Position numbers and translations under genes: made by a program. The notes beneath the pieces are model-generated. The model had not been told where the DNA came from. It worked only from the letters and a program-made list of their open reading frames with translations, and ran no database searches. A DNA stretch of 64,000 nt from Lacimicrobium alkaliphilum (GTDB taxonomy: Bacteria > Pseudomonadota > Gammaproteobacteria > Enterobacterales > Alteromonadaceae), in contig NZ_NISX01000003.1 of assembly GCF_002591895.1 (NCBI RefSeq), positions 203,732 through 267,731 of the forward strand, given 5' to 3'. Numbering within the stretch: position 1 is the stretch's first letter; each line of letters begins with the position of its first letter. Shown piece by piece: positions 38,897 to 48,447 of the stretch.

Positions 38897-40282
38897 TCAG
38901 AGTTTAAAAATCTCCTTCAGCTCAGGCACTTCTGTGAGCTGAGACTTCACGCTTTCATCACCTACAACCACCAGGGTCATTTTCTCCAGAGGCAGATACT
39001 TCGCTGCCAGCGAGGAAATCTGTCCGGGCGTCACAGCATTGATCTGTTGCACGTAGGTTTCCAGCCTGGAGAGTGGCAATCCGTGGCTCTTCAGGAACCA
39101 CAGCTGGTTGATAATCGCGGTGCGTGAAGAGTTCTGCAGCACATAAATACCGGAAATATAGTTTTTAAATCCCTGCAGCTCTTCCTGTGACGGCGCTTCA
39201 GTCTGCAGAAGCTTTATTTCCTTGATGATCTCAGCCAGTGCAGGCCCCGTTGCTTCGGCGGTCACATCTGCCGTCTGGAACCAGGTACCGGATTTTACCC
39301 GGGCAGAAATAGTGCTGCCTGGTGAATAGGTATACCCCTTATCTTCGCGGATGTTTGAGGTAATACGGCTGGAAAAGGACCCCCCAAGCAGGGTATTCAT
39401 CAGCCCCAGCGCGACATAGTCAGGATGAGACGGATCCACCACCGGCAAACCCAGTCGCAACGTCGATTGCGGTGCATTTTCCCGGGGCACAAACACAAAC
39501 TGACCTGCACCTTTACCTTGTGGCGCGCTCAGCGAGCGGGGTTCTCCGGCAGCCATATCAGAAAATGCCGCTTTAACGGCTTGTTCTACCTTCGCGGGAT
39601 CAAATTTACCGGAAACATACAAGTGGCTGCGCGTAGCCACCAGATTTGTATCCATAAAGGCTTTTACCTCCTCGCTACCCAGCGTCTCCACAACCGACTC
39701 ATCGGCAAACACATCACCATAAGGATGATCGGGATAAACTGTGCTGTAGAAAGCTTCGGCCGCCTGACCCTGTGCCTGGGATTTCTGCACTTTCAGATCG
39801 CGGATAAAGTTATTTTTTGCCCGTTGCAGATCTTCCTCTGCATATTCCGAATGTTGCACCAGATCGGCAATGAGAGAGGCGGCATCGGCGGCGTACTCAC
39901 TCAGCACGTCCATCTGTACATAGCTGGAGTTGGCGGATACAGAGGTATTCACCTGCCCCCCCATCCCGGCAGCCTGCTCCGCAATTTCCCGGGCAGAGCG
40001 CTTTGTTGTGCCTTCCGTCAACAGCTCATAAGCCAGGTCCGAAACGGCATCCTGCTCACCGTCATCGACATTGCCGGTTGCGGTCACCAGGCGTAACGTG
40101 GCTTTGGGCGTATCACCGTATTGAACAAAGGTCACTTCCAGGCCATTGTCGAGGCTGAAATCATAGGTTTCAGTCAGTTTAAAATCTTTAGGTTCACCGC
40201 CTGCAGGAGGTTGCTGTTTTTCGGCCTGTGCTCCAAAAGTGGCGAGCAACGTTGCGACGATCAGTGCTTTCCATTTGTTCAT
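38897..40282 (-). CDS. M16 family peptidase-like protein, non-catalytic partner
   Basis: A 461-residue secreted M16 (pitrilysin/MPP) family protein with a signal peptide (1-20). It lacks the HxxEH zinc motif: the corresponding region reads DAVSDLAYELLTEG. It keeps the later substrate-binding arginine/tyrosine region (GSFSSRITSNIREDKGYTYSPGS). It overlaps the upstream active M16 gene by 4 bases. Two-gene M16 pairs usually form a heterodimer of one active and one inactive half in the periplasm. Confidence 0.87.
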   Translation of the reverse strand: MNKWKALIVATLLATFGAQAEKQQPPAGGEPKDFKLTETYDFSLDNGLEVTFVQYGDTPKATLRLVTATGNVDDGEQDAVSDLAYELLTEGTTKRSAREIAEQAAGMGGQVNTSVSANSSYVQMDVLSEYAADAASLIADLVQHSEYAEEDLQRAKNNFIRDLKVQKSQAQGQAAEAFYSTVYPDHPYGDVFADESVVETLGSEEVKAFMDTNLVATRSHLYVSGKFDPAKVEQAVKAAFSDMAAGEPRSLSAPQGKGAGQFVFVPRENAPQSTLRLGLPVVDPSHPDYVALGLMNTLLGGSFSSRITSNIREDKGYTYSPGSTISARVKSGTWFQTADVTAEATGPALAEIIKEIKLLQTEAPSQEELQGFKNYISGIYVLQNSSRTAIINQLWFLKSHGLPLSRLETYVQQINAVTPGQISSLAAKYLPLEKMTLVVVGDESVKSQLTEVPELKEIFKL

Positions 40283-41733
40283 TGTTGTTCTCCTTTTGAT
40301 TCGGCCTGTGGCTCTTCACCCGGGATGAGGGTCAGAATGGTACGGTTGCCCGGACGCAGATACTCTTTAGCGGTCTTTTTGATCATTTCCGGACTAATTG
40401 CCTGGAATTGCTGTTCCAGCGCATTAATACGGGCGGGATCATCATCAAACAGGGCGAAACTGGCAAGTAAGTCCACTTTCCCGAAGCCATAAAAACTATC
40501 GATATTGTCGTACAAACTGGAGCGCAGTTTGACCATCGCCCGGTCAATGTCTTGCTGATCGATGGGTTGTTCAATCAGTTTGGCAATCGCGCTGTCTACC
40601 GCCTGAGTCAGCGCTTTTGGATCATGTTCCTCATCATGGGTAAAGGATGCCATCCACAACATCGGGCCATTGTAATTAAACATATTGCCAAGCAGGTAGT
40701 TGATGCCACCCCCTACATCTCCGGTAAGCTGTTTATCCTTAACCAGATCCTGGTGCAGCAGGCTGTCATCGCCCTGTACCAATAGTTGGTCGATAATACC
40801 CATGGCGTAGTACTCAGCCGAATTACGCGGGGGCATGCGGTACGCGAAAGCATAAGCCGGTTTGGGCGCGAGTTTGTCATAACGTTTGAACTGGCGTTGT
40901 TTTTCCTGCCGTAACTCGGTCAGATCCGGTTGCTGTCCCAGCTCGGCCGCCGGTATATCGCCAAAGTACTGCTCTATCTGAGCCCGGGTCTGCTCTACAT
41001 CAACATCACCGGCCACAACCACCACCGCGTTGTTAGGTGAGTAATAGCGATCAAAAAAGCTTTGCACATCTTCCAGGGTAGCGGCGTCCAGGTCTTCCAG
41101 ATCGCCGTAAAAATTGTGTGAGTTGTACCAGTTATCGAAAGCATACTGAGGCATATCCAACCAGGGGAAGCCACCATAAGGCTGGTTCAGCACATTCACC
41201 TTCACCTCATTTTTAACCACTTCCTGTTGATTCCTGAGGTTCTCCTGGGTGATGGCCAGACCACGCATGCGATCAGCTTCAGCCCAGAGCATGGTTTCCA
41301 CTTTGTGGGCCGGCACAATCTCAAAGTAGTTGGTAAAATCAAAACGGGTTGAACCGTTCAGCACGCCACCGTTTTGCTGCACCAGGTGAATAAACTCCAT
41401 CTTGCCAAGGTTGTCTGACCCCTGAAACATCATATGTTCAAACAGGTGAGCAAAGCCGGTGCGATCCTTCGGCTCAATCCGAAATCCGATATTGTAATAC
41501 ACTCCCACCGTGGCAATGGGCGCGGTTCTGTCAGTGGAAATGACAACCTTTAAGCCATTATCCAGCGTGCTGTAATGCACTGGCACGTTGAAGCTCACAG
41601 GGCTTTGTGCCTGTTTTGATGCTTCAGCGAGCTCGTCCGCCATGGCTTCGGTCTGTGTTTGCTGCGACGGTTGCTCGCTGCAGCCCACCATCAGCAATAA
41701 TGCTGCAGGAAGGGCAAATCTGAATATCCTCAT
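40279..41733 (-). CDS. M16 family zinc peptidase, catalytic partner (lipoprotein)
   Basis: A 484-residue M16 peptidase with the inverted zinc motif HLFEH in FAHLFEHMMFQGS (about 94-106) and the distal glutamate region about 70 residues later. The signal ends in a lipobox (LLMVGCSEQ), so it is probably anchored in a membrane facing the periplasm. It precedes the inactive partner with a 4-base overlap. It probably degrades peptides in the periplasm. Confidence 0.9.
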   Translation of the reverse strand: MRIFRFALPAALLLMVGCSEQPSQQTQTEAMADELAEASKQAQSPVSFNVPVHYSTLDNGLKVVISTDRTAPIATVGVYYNIGFRIEPKDRTGFAHLFEHMMFQGSDNLGKMEFIHLVQQNGGVLNGSTRFDFTNYFEIVPAHKVETMLWAEADRMRGLAITQENLRNQQEVVKNEVKVNVLNQPYGGFPWLDMPQYAFDNWYNSHNFYGDLEDLDAATLEDVQSFFDRYYSPNNAVVVVAGDVDVEQTRAQIEQYFGDIPAAELGQQPDLTELRQEKQRQFKRYDKLAPKPAYAFAYRMPPRNSAEYYAMGIIDQLLVQGDDSLLHQDLVKDKQLTGDVGGGINYLLGNMFNYNGPMLWMASFTHDEEHDPKALTQAVDSAIAKLIEQPIDQQDIDRAMVKLRSSLYDNIDSFYGFGKVDLLASFALFDDDPARINALEQQFQAISPEMIKKTAKEYLRPGNRTILTLIPGEEPQAESKGEQQ

Positions 41734-41861
41734 AACCTTATTCCTTGTTTATTTTTATATGTCGATGAAAATATAACCAGCTCCTTCGAAGCTGACAATC
41801 ACTGTCATAACAAATCAGTACACTTCACTGTTATGAACTCAGTAAACTTCAGACAGCAGTA

Positions 41862-43163
41862 CTAGCGTATCAGCCTGACCGGTAGATAGACGCTGGCCTG
41901 CAAACCACCATCAGCATGATTCTCCAGACTGATATGGCCTAAATGCATATCCACAATCCGTTTGATAATCGCCAGTCCCAAACCTGAGCCCATGCTGCCT
42001 CTGGCTTTATCACCCTGAGCAAAAGGCTGAAACAGATTTTCTACCTGCTCTTCGGGGATACCGGCTCCGAAATCGCGGATACAAAAAAACACTTCCCGGC
42101 TCTTGTTGTTATAGCCGGAAGTAACAGTGATATGGTCGCTGCCGTAGCGAAAGGCGTTATCGATCAGATTTTCCAGCACCCTTTTTATCGCCACCTTACG
42201 CAGTTGCAAGTCCGGAATCTCCTCCAGGTGCAATTCAATATCGTGATGGGCTTCTATATTTCTGGCCTTGACCACATCGTCGATCAGGCTGTTGAGGTTT
42301 ACCCGTTCAATTTTCTCCTGACGGTCCTGGCGCACATAATTGATAAACTGATCGATGATGTCATTCATGTCCTCGATATCATTAGTGATCCCTTCACGGA
42401 TCCAGTCCTGCTCTTCTGGCAACATCTCTGCAGCAAGCCGGATACGGGTTAATGGAGTACGCAAGTCGTGAGAAATACCCGCCGTGAGCAGGTTACGGTC
42501 ATCTTCCAGTTGCTTAACGCCTTTAGACATCTGATTAAATGCACGGGTTACGGCGATAATTTCACTCGAACCTTCTTCTTTGAGGGGAGGTGGGAAGTTG
42601 CCCCTTGCCACTGTCAGCGCCGCCCCCTGCAAGGCTTTTAATGGCCTGTTGAGACGGCGCACAAACAGCCAGCCACCGGCTACGCTGAGCACCCCGATAA
42701 CCATCAGATAAATCGTCAGAGGTGAAATATCCGCCTCACCCAAACCCTGCATAGGAACCGTAATCCATAAATCCGGCGCCTGAGGGGGGTTTACCCAGAA
42801 CAGTGACGGGCTCCCCGGGCTGATACGCACATCGGCATTACCGCCCAGTTCATTCGACATCTGACGGGACAAAAACTGGTAGTAACGGGCCTGTTCCAGA
42901 CCAGACTTGCGGGCCTCATTTTCATCCATGATACGAATGCCGGTAGCTTCGAAAAAGGCCTGATGCAGTTTCGGATCCTGATGATCCAGACCTTCAATAA
43001 AAACCACCTTAATCTGAGTGGCCAACAAGCTGTTAATCTGCTGATAACTGGGCCGGATAAAGTAGTAGGTCACCGACAGGTAAGACACCACCTGATTGAT
43101 CAGCAACAACATGCCAATCAACAATACCGTTTGCGCGAAGGCGCTTCTGGGCAGAAAACGCAT
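41862..43163 (-). CDS. envZ: Osmolarity sensor histidine kinase EnvZ
   Basis: A 433-residue two-helix sensor kinase. Membrane helices are about 12-32 and 150-170, with a periplasmic loop between them. HAMP is about 172-225. The phosphorylated histidine is in the H-box [19 protein letters not shown] (about 230-248). ATP-binding boxes are [16 protein letters not shown] and GSGLGLAI. The HDLRTPLTR form and the position after ompR identify EnvZ. It starts 11 bases after the ompR stop. Confidence 0.93.
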   Translation of the reverse strand: MRFLPRSAFAQTVLLIGMLLLINQVVSYLSVTYYFIRPSYQQINSLLATQIKVVFIEGLDHQDPKLHQAFFEATGIRIMDENEARKSGLEQARYYQFLSRQMSNELGGNADVRISPGSPSLFWVNPPQAPDLWITVPMQGLGEADISPLTIYLMVIGVLSVAGGWLFVRRLNRPLKALQGAALTVARGNFPPPLKEEGSSEIIAVTRAFNQMSKGVKQLEDDRNLLTAGISHDLRTPLTRIRLAAEMLPEEQDWIREGITNDIEDMNDIIDQFINYVRQDRQEKIERVNLNSLIDDVVKARNIEAHHDIELHLEEIPDLQLRKVAIKRVLENLIDNAFRYGSDHITVTSGYNNKSREVFFCIRDFGAGIPEEQVENLFQPFAQGDKARGSMGSGLGLAIIKRIVDMHLGHISLENHADGGLQASVYLPVRLIR

Positions 43164-43174
43164 GATCAGGGCTT

Positions 43175-43903
43175 TCAGCTGGCTTTACTCTCGCCGTCGG
43201 GTACAAACACATAACCTAACCCCCACACGGTCTGAATATACCGGGGATTGGCAGGATCCTCTTCGAGTAAGCGCCGCAGGCGTGATACCTGCACATCAAT
43301 ACTACGCTCCAGCGCGCTGTAATCACGGCCACGGGCCAGATTCATCAGCTTGTCCCGCGACAGAGGAACCCGGGGATGCGTGACCAGCGATTTAAGTACG
43401 GCAAATTCTCCGCTGGTCAGGGTAATGGGCTTATTATCAGCACTCATTTCCCGGGTGGCCAGATTCAGCTGGTAGCGGCCAAAACTGACCAGCTGCTCGG
43501 CCTGAGACGGGGCACCCGGCGCTTCGACATTGCGGCGCCTGAGCACCGCCTTGATACGGGCCAGCAGCTCTCGCGGATTAAACGGCTTGGGCAGATAATC
43601 GTCGGCTCCCATTTCCAGGCCGATAATACGATCCACTTCATCACCTTTTGCGGTCAGCATCACAATCGGTAGTTCATTCTCTTTCTGGCGCAGACGCCGG
43701 CAAATAGACAAGCCGTCTTCCCCCGGCAACATCAAATCCAGTACCATCAGATGAAAGTTCTCCCGTTCCAGAAGCCTGTCCATCTGCTCAGAATTCGCCG
43801 CTGTTCTGACCTGATAACCCTGTTCAATCAGATAGCGCTCCAGCAGACTACGCAGACGCATATCATCATCAACCACCAAGATTTTTGTTGTTTCCTGTCC
43901 CAT
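43175..43903 (-). CDS. ompR: Response regulator OmpR
   Basis: A 242-residue OmpR/PhoB-class regulator. The receiver has the acidic DDD near residue 12-14 and the phosphorylated aspartate in [13 protein letters not shown] (about 57). The winged-helix DNA-binding domain spans about 140-238. The ATG at 43903 ([14 protein letters not shown]) is chosen to match OmpR homologues. An open frame continues 55 codons upstream without similarity. It forms an operon with envZ and controls porins and envelope genes. Confidence 0.94.
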   Translation of the reverse strand: MGQETTKILVVDDDMRLRSLLERYLIEQGYQVRTAANSEQMDRLLERENFHLMVLDLMLPGEDGLSICRRLRQKENELPIVMLTAKGDEVDRIIGLEMGADDYLPKPFNPRELLARIKAVLRRRNVEAPGAPSQAEQLVSFGRYQLNLATREMSADNKPITLTSGEFAVLKSLVTHPRVPLSRDKLMNLARGRDYSALERSIDVQVSRLRRLLEEDPANPRYIQTVWGLGYVFVPDGESKAS

Positions 43904-44127
43904 ACCCTGTCCCGGTTTTACACCTTTTACGCCACTATAAGGCAAGGGCTCGGGAAAGTGAAAGGCTAAGACCTCCCGGCAATGAACAGGATTGTTACAA
44001 AAGATTATGCGCTGCGCCGAAGTCATATTCATTTTTCGCTGACGCCCCAACACAAACCTGAATTGCAATCCCTATCAGCCCTGAGGCAAAATGGCCGCCG
44101 GATATATTCACAGCAGAATCAGACCTT

Positions 44128-44538
44128 ATGCAAGCAAGTGTAAAATGGCTGGATAACCAGCGTTTTGTAGGTACCTCAGACAGCGGTCACGCGGTTGTGA
44201 TGGACGGCGACAAAGCCACTGCCGCCACGCCCATGGAAATGGTAATGATGGCGGCGGGCAGCTGCGCCTCGGTAGATGTGGTCAGCATCCTGAAAAAGGC
44301 AAGGCAACAGGTCACCGGGGTAGAAGTGCAGCTCAGTGGTGAACGGGCCGACGCGGTGCCCGCAGTATTTACCAAAATGAATCTGCACTTTGTTGTAACC
44401 GGGTTTGATGTCAGTGACAAACATGTGGAAAGAGCGGTAAATCTGTCGGCGGATAAGTATTGCTCGGTGTCCATTATGCTCGGCAAATCCGTGGATATCA
44501 GCCACAGCTTTGAAGTACGCCAGGCTGAGTTTAGCTGA
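44128..44538 (+). CDS. OsmC family protein (YhfA-like)
   Basis: A 136-residue OsmC/Ohr-fold protein. The two redox cysteines are in GSCASVDV (about 49) and DKYCSVSIML (about 112). The short form and vicinity to phosphoribulokinase recall E. coli yhfA, which lies beside prkB. OsmC proteins reduce organic hydroperoxides; YhfA's substrate is unproven. It is convergent with prk, with repeat island 3 between. Confidence 0.85.
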   Translation: MQASVKWLDNQRFVGTSDSGHAVVMDGDKATAATPMEMVMMAAGSCASVDVVSILKKARQQVTGVEVQLSGERADAVPAVFTKMNLHFVVTGFDVSDKHVERAVNLSADKYCSVSIMLGKSVDISHSFEVRQAEFS

Positions 44539-44844
44539 GATTTTTCCCGGATTCCGCTTCGCTGCATCCAGGCTACGGAGTTGATTTTCGGTGTAGGGTC
44601 GAATTCATTCGACCAGTCAGGCTGAGTTTGGTTAAGGTTTTTTTTACCCCCACAGGAAAGCACATTTCTCACCGCGGAGTCGCCCGGCAGCCTTTGATTT
44701 ATCAATGTGCTACCCAGTAGCATCTGTCAATCAAAGGTGCTGGGCGACTCTGCGGTGAAATATTCTTGCTGAGGGGCGAAAGGTCGCTGGGCTCCCGCCA
44801 ACAACATGGGGGAGTGACGGAGCTAAATCAGGAGAATACCGGCG
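44539..44844. repeat. Intergenic repeat island 3
   Basis: No gene. It has a GTAG-tailed element (CCCGGATTCCGCTTCGCTGC type) at 44546-44578, a REP hairpin GTAG-GGTCGAATTCATTCGACC at 44593-44614, and a large imperfect palindrome at about 44665-44760 whose arms read TTTCTCACCGCGGAGTCGCC and GGCGACTCTGCGGTGAAA with CCTTTGATT / AATCAAAGG inside. Confidence 0.75.
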
Positions 44845-45747
44845 TTACTTCTCTTCGACCCAGTCCATCTGGAAGCTGGCGCGGCGTTTCTTGTCCATCA
44901 GCTCTTCAATCAGCGGCGACAGTATCAGTTCCATCGCCAGCCCCATCTTGCCACCGGGTACCACCATAGTATTCACCCGCGACATAAAGGCACCATCAAT
45001 CATTTTAAGCAGATAGGGGTAATCTACAGTACGCATCTCGCGGCGAAACCTGACTACCACAAAACTCTCATCATGGGAGGGTATTTCCCTTGCACTGAAA
45101 GGATTTGAGGTGTCCACCGTCGGTACTCGCTGAAAATTCACATGAGTACGGGAGAACTGAGGGGTAATATAGTGGAAATAATCATCCATGCTGCGCACAA
45201 TACTGCTCATAACGGCCTCACGGGAATGACCGCGGTCGGTCGTGTCACGAACGATTTTTTGGATCCACTCAAGATTTACAATGGGTACCATGCCCACCAG
45301 CAAATCCACATGTTTGGCAACATCAGCCTCTTCTGTGACTACTGCGCCATGTAACCCCTCATAAAACAGCAAATCGGTTTTATCCGACAGATCCTGCCAG
45401 GGGGTAAACGTGCCGGGCATCTGGTTAAAAGGTACCGCATCATCGAAACTGTGCAGATACTGGCGATACTTACCCTGACCGGTCTCACCGTATTCACGAA
45501 ACAGGCTCTCAAGCAGCACGAAATCATTGGCTTTGGGGCCAAAGTAACTGATATGCCGCCCCTGTTCCTGCGCCTTGCGGATCTCCACTTCCATCTCAGG
45601 GCGGGTGTAACGATGGAAACTGTCGCCTTCCACAAAGGCCGCATCCAGACCCAGATTGCGGAATATATGCCGGATGGCATTTGTGGTTGTCGTTGTGCCT
45701 GCACCGGACGAACCGGTAATAGCAATAATGGGATGCTTAGCTGACAT
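44845..45747 (-). CDS. prkB: Phosphoribulokinase (PrkB-like)
   Basis: A 300-residue P-loop kinase. The Walker A segment GSSGAGTTTTT is at about 12-22, the substrate region is EGDSFHRYTR (about 40-49), and YEGLHG is near 131. It matches the heterotroph PrkB form found beside yhfA and crp in enterobacteria. No RuBisCO or Calvin genes occur in the window, so its metabolic role here is unclear. It is a single gene ending at repeat island 3. Confidence 0.88.
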   Translation of the reverse strand: MSAKHPIIAITGSSGAGTTTTTNAIRHIFRNLGLDAAFVEGDSFHRYTRPEMEVEIRKAQEQGRHISYFGPKANDFVLLESLFREYGETGQGKYRQYLHSFDDAVPFNQMPGTFTPWQDLSDKTDLLFYEGLHGAVVTEEADVAKHVDLLVGMVPIVNLEWIQKIVRDTTDRGHSREAVMSSIVRSMDDYFHYITPQFSRTHVNFQRVPTVDTSNPFSAREIPSHDESFVVVRFRREMRTVDYPYLLKMIDGAFMSRVNTMVVPGGKMGLAMELILSPLIEELMDKKRRASFQMDWVEEK

Positions 45748-46033
45748 AGGTCATCATCTGATTTTATCGAACGCTAGTTATAAGCAAGGCAGATTAAGGG
45801 GTCAAGTCCCGCAGAACTGCAAAAACGCCGGAATCTGCCGCAAAAGCCTGCAGCAAAGCCCCTGAAACCCCGTTCGCTGCTTAGATTATTTTTAGCCTGA
45901 TGCTGGCAAGCTTATAAAAAGCACTTATGCTGTCAGACATTGACAGCGTCCCTTGAAAAGCAGGCCTTTGCCCCAAAATACTCTGCATCGCACAGTGGGC
46001 TCGGTGAATAGCCCCGAAAGAAAAGGATCTATA

Positions 46034-46558
46034 GTGACCACAATCGTATCAGTCAGACGCAACAATCAGGTAGTGATTGCCGGTGACGGCCAGGTATCAC
46101 TGGGCAACACGGTGATGAAAGGCAATGCAAAAAAAGTTCGCCGCCTTTATCAGAATAAGGTACTGGCTGGTTTTGCCGGAGGCACTGCCGATGCTTTTAC
46201 CCTGTTCGAACGCTTTGAATCCAAACTGGAGACTCACCAGGGCCACCTGATGCGGGCCGCAGTTGAACTGGCCAAAGACTGGCGTACTGACAGAATGCTC
46301 AGGCGTCTGGAAGCATTGCTGGCGGTGGCAGACGAGACGGCTTCATTGATCATCACCGGTAACGGCGACGTTTTGCAGCCGGAGATGGATTTAATCGCCA
46401 TTGGTTCCGGTGGTCCTTATGCCCAGGCGGCAGCCACTGCACTACTGAATAATACTGAGCTCAGCGCCCGTGAAGTCGCGGAAAAAAGTCTGACCATAGC
46501 CGGTGATATCTGCGTATTCACCAATCAGAACCAGACCGTTGAGCAACTCGATTACTGA
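46034..46558 (+). CDS. hslV: ATP-dependent protease subunit HslV
   Basis: A 174-residue proteasome-like peptidase. The catalytic nucleophile is Thr2, exposed after Met removal ([20 protein letters not shown]). [14 protein letters not shown] and the [15 protein letters not shown] segment are conserved. The start is GTG at 46034 because maturation requires Met-Thr-Thr; an upstream frame from 45953 adds 27 unrelated residues. AAAGGA lies before it. HslU follows 41 bases later, an operon under probable heat-shock control. Confidence 0.95.
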   Translation: MTTIVSVRRNNQVVIAGDGQVSLGNTVMKGNAKKVRRLYQNKVLAGFAGGTADAFTLFERFESKLETHQGHLMRAAVELAKDWRTDRMLRRLEALLAVADETASLIITGNGDVLQPEMDLIAIGSGGPYAQAAATALLNNTELSAREVAEKSLTIAGDICVFTNQNQTVEQLDY

Positions 46559-46599
46559 TCGATCTCAGCCAGATAAACAGATTACTTAAAGGTATCCCT

Positions 46600-47934
46600 A
46601 TGTCTGAAATGACACCCAGAGAAATTGTCCACGAGCTGGACAGCCATATAATCGGTCAGCAAGGTGCGAAGCGCGCCGTTGCCATTGCCTTACGCAACCG
46701 CTGGCGGCGCATGCAGCTCAATGAAGAGCTGCGCCATGAGGTGACGCCAAAAAATATTCTGATGATCGGCCCTACCGGGGTGGGTAAAACCGAGATCGCC
46801 CGGCGACTGGCGAAGCTTGCCAATGCGCCCTTTATCAAAGTCGAGGCGACCAAATTTACCGAAGTGGGTTATGTGGGCAAGGAAGTGGAAACCATTATCC
46901 GTGATCTCGCCGATATTGCCGTGAAAATGACCAAAGAGCAGGAAATGAAAAAAGTTCGTTATCGCGCCGAGGAAGCGGCCGAAGAGCGCGTACTTGATGC
47001 CCTGCTGCCACCTGCACAGAATAACTGGGGTGAGAAAGAAGAGGTCAAAGACAGCGGCACCCGTCAGGCCTTTCGCAAGAAGCTCAGAGAAGGGCAACTG
47101 GACGATAAGGAAATAGAGATTGATGTCAGCCTTCCACAGATGGGTGTTGAAATCATGGCCCCTCCGGGTATGGAAGAAATGACCAGCCAGCTGCAAAGCA
47201 TGTTCCAGAACCTGTCATCGGGAACCAGTTCGAAAAAGAAAAAGCTTAAAATCAAAGACGCCATGAAGCTGCTGATCGAAGAAGAAGCTGCGCGGCTGGT
47301 GAACCACGAAGAACTTAAAGAAAAAGCCATCTACAACGTCGAACAGAACGGCATCGTGTTTGTAGACGAGATAGACAAGATCTGTAAACGCGAAAGCAAC
47401 AGCGGTGGCGGCGATGTATCCCGCGAAGGCGTACAGCGGGATCTGCTGCCATTAGTGGAAGGCTCTACCGTCAACACCAAACATGGCATGGTCAAAACCG
47501 ACCATATCCTGTTTATTGCCTCCGGCGCGTTTCAGATGTCCAAGCCATCGGATCTGATCCCTGAGCTGCAGGGGCGCCTGCCAATCAGAGTTGAGTTGAG
47601 TGCACTGACCACAGGGGATTTTGTGCGTATTCTCACCGAGCCCAGTGCATCACTGACCGAGCAATATATCGCGCTGATGAAAACCGAAGGAGTAGACGTA
47701 AGTTTTGCCGAAGACGGTATCAAGCGTATCGCCGAAGCCGCATGGAAGGTTAATGAGCGCACCGAAAACATCGGAGCCCGGCGCCTGCACACAGTGATGG
47801 AAAAGCTGATGGAAGAGATTTCCTTCGATGCCACCGACAAACAGGGCGATAAAATTGAGATCAACGCCGAATACGTCAACGCGCACCTCGACAGCCTGGT
47901 GGAAGACGAAGATCTGAGCCGCTTTATTTTGTAG
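46600..47934 (+). CDS. hslU: ATP-dependent protease ATPase subunit HslU
   Basis: A 444-residue AAA+ unfoldase that feeds HslV. Walker A is GPTGVGKT (57-64), the pore loop GYVG is at about 89-92, Walker B is VFVDEIDKI (about 249), and the C terminus ends LSRFIL, the peptide that docks into HslV. The length matches E. coli HslU (443). Its stop codon TAG is the 'TAG' of a GTAG-headed REP element at 47931. Confidence 0.96.
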   Translation: MSEMTPREIVHELDSHIIGQQGAKRAVAIALRNRWRRMQLNEELRHEVTPKNILMIGPTGVGKTEIARRLAKLANAPFIKVEATKFTEVGYVGKEVETIIRDLADIAVKMTKEQEMKKVRYRAEEAAEERVLDALLPPAQNNWGEKEEVKDSGTRQAFRKKLREGQLDDKEIEIDVSLPQMGVEIMAPPGMEEMTSQLQSMFQNLSSGTSSKKKKLKIKDAMKLLIEEEAARLVNHEELKEKAIYNVEQNGIVFVDEIDKICKRESNSGGGDVSREGVQRDLLPLVEGSTVNTKHGMVKTDHILFIASGAFQMSKPSDLIPELQGRLPIRVELSALTTGDFVRILTEPSASLTEQYIALMKTEGVDVSFAEDGIKRIAEAAWKVNERTENIGARRLHTVMEKLMEEISFDATDKQGDKIEINAEYVNAHLDSLVEDEDLSRFIL

Positions 47935-48027
47935 GTCGGAATTTACTCCGACAGCGGTGCTGATTTCGGCATCACTGTTGGACTAAAGTCCAACCTACAG
48001 CGCTGTAGGTCCGGGCTTTAGCCCGAC
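47931..48027. repeat. Cluster of three GTAG-headed REP hairpins
   Basis: Three hairpins in alternating orientation: GTAG + GTCGGAATTTACTCCGAC at 47931-47953; inverted GTTGGACTAAAGTCCAAC + CTAC at 47977-47998; GTAG + GTCCGGGCTTTAGCCCGAC at 48005-48027. The GTAG foot of each is typical of REP elements moved by RAYT-type Y1 transposases. The first overlaps the hslU stop codon. Confidence 0.85.
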
Positions 48028-48447
48028 AATGCAGATTGCAGGGTTGAGGTGGTGAACTCCTAAGGATTTAGCACTCATTCCGGCCCCTGAGCCGGGATCT
48101 CTATCAGGTCCAAAAAGCGCATTCAATTATCTCTCGCAGAGACGCAGGGGCGCGGAGGTTGTAAGGCTTTTATTCTCCGCGCCTTTGCGAGAGCGTTATC
48201 CTGCTTTGGTACTCACCCCATAAAGGTCCTGATTTTCATCAGGACGACGGGGGTGTCAGGTCCGGCGTAGCCTGCAAGAAGCGAAGCGGATTGCGGGAAC
48301 AAACTCCCCCGGATTCCGCTTCGCTGCATCCGGGCTACGGGAATGGATGCCCAGCAACCTTTGAATTAACAGTGTGCCAATCAATAACACCCCGCTATCA
48401 AAGGTGCTGGACATGCCCGATAACAACACTCGGGCATGACAGAGATT
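48028..48447. repeat. Intergenic repeat island 4
   Basis: No gene. It carries: an element with TCTCGCAGAGACGC and CGCGCCTTTGCGAGAG arms at 48131-48194; a hairpin GTCCTGA-TTTTCA-TCAGGAC within 48217-48248, identical over 32 bases to an inverted copy at 56371-56402; GTAG-linked elements at 48267-48297 and, inverted, 48308-48340; and an approximately 96-base element at 48345-48440 whose inverted relative is at 53808-53905. Confidence 0.8.

Noticed and set aside
43904-44068. 55-codon N-terminal extension of OmpR
   Set aside because: OmpR proteins start close to the MGQETTK position; the extension has no receiver-like sequence.
44845-45747. Evidence for carbon fixation from phosphoribulokinase
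   Set aside because: No RuBisCO or other Calvin cycle gene is present; this PrkB form is common in heterotrophs.
45953-46033. Upstream start of HslV
   Set aside because: HslV needs Thr as residue 2 for catalysis; the GTG at 46034 gives this and the longer frame does not.
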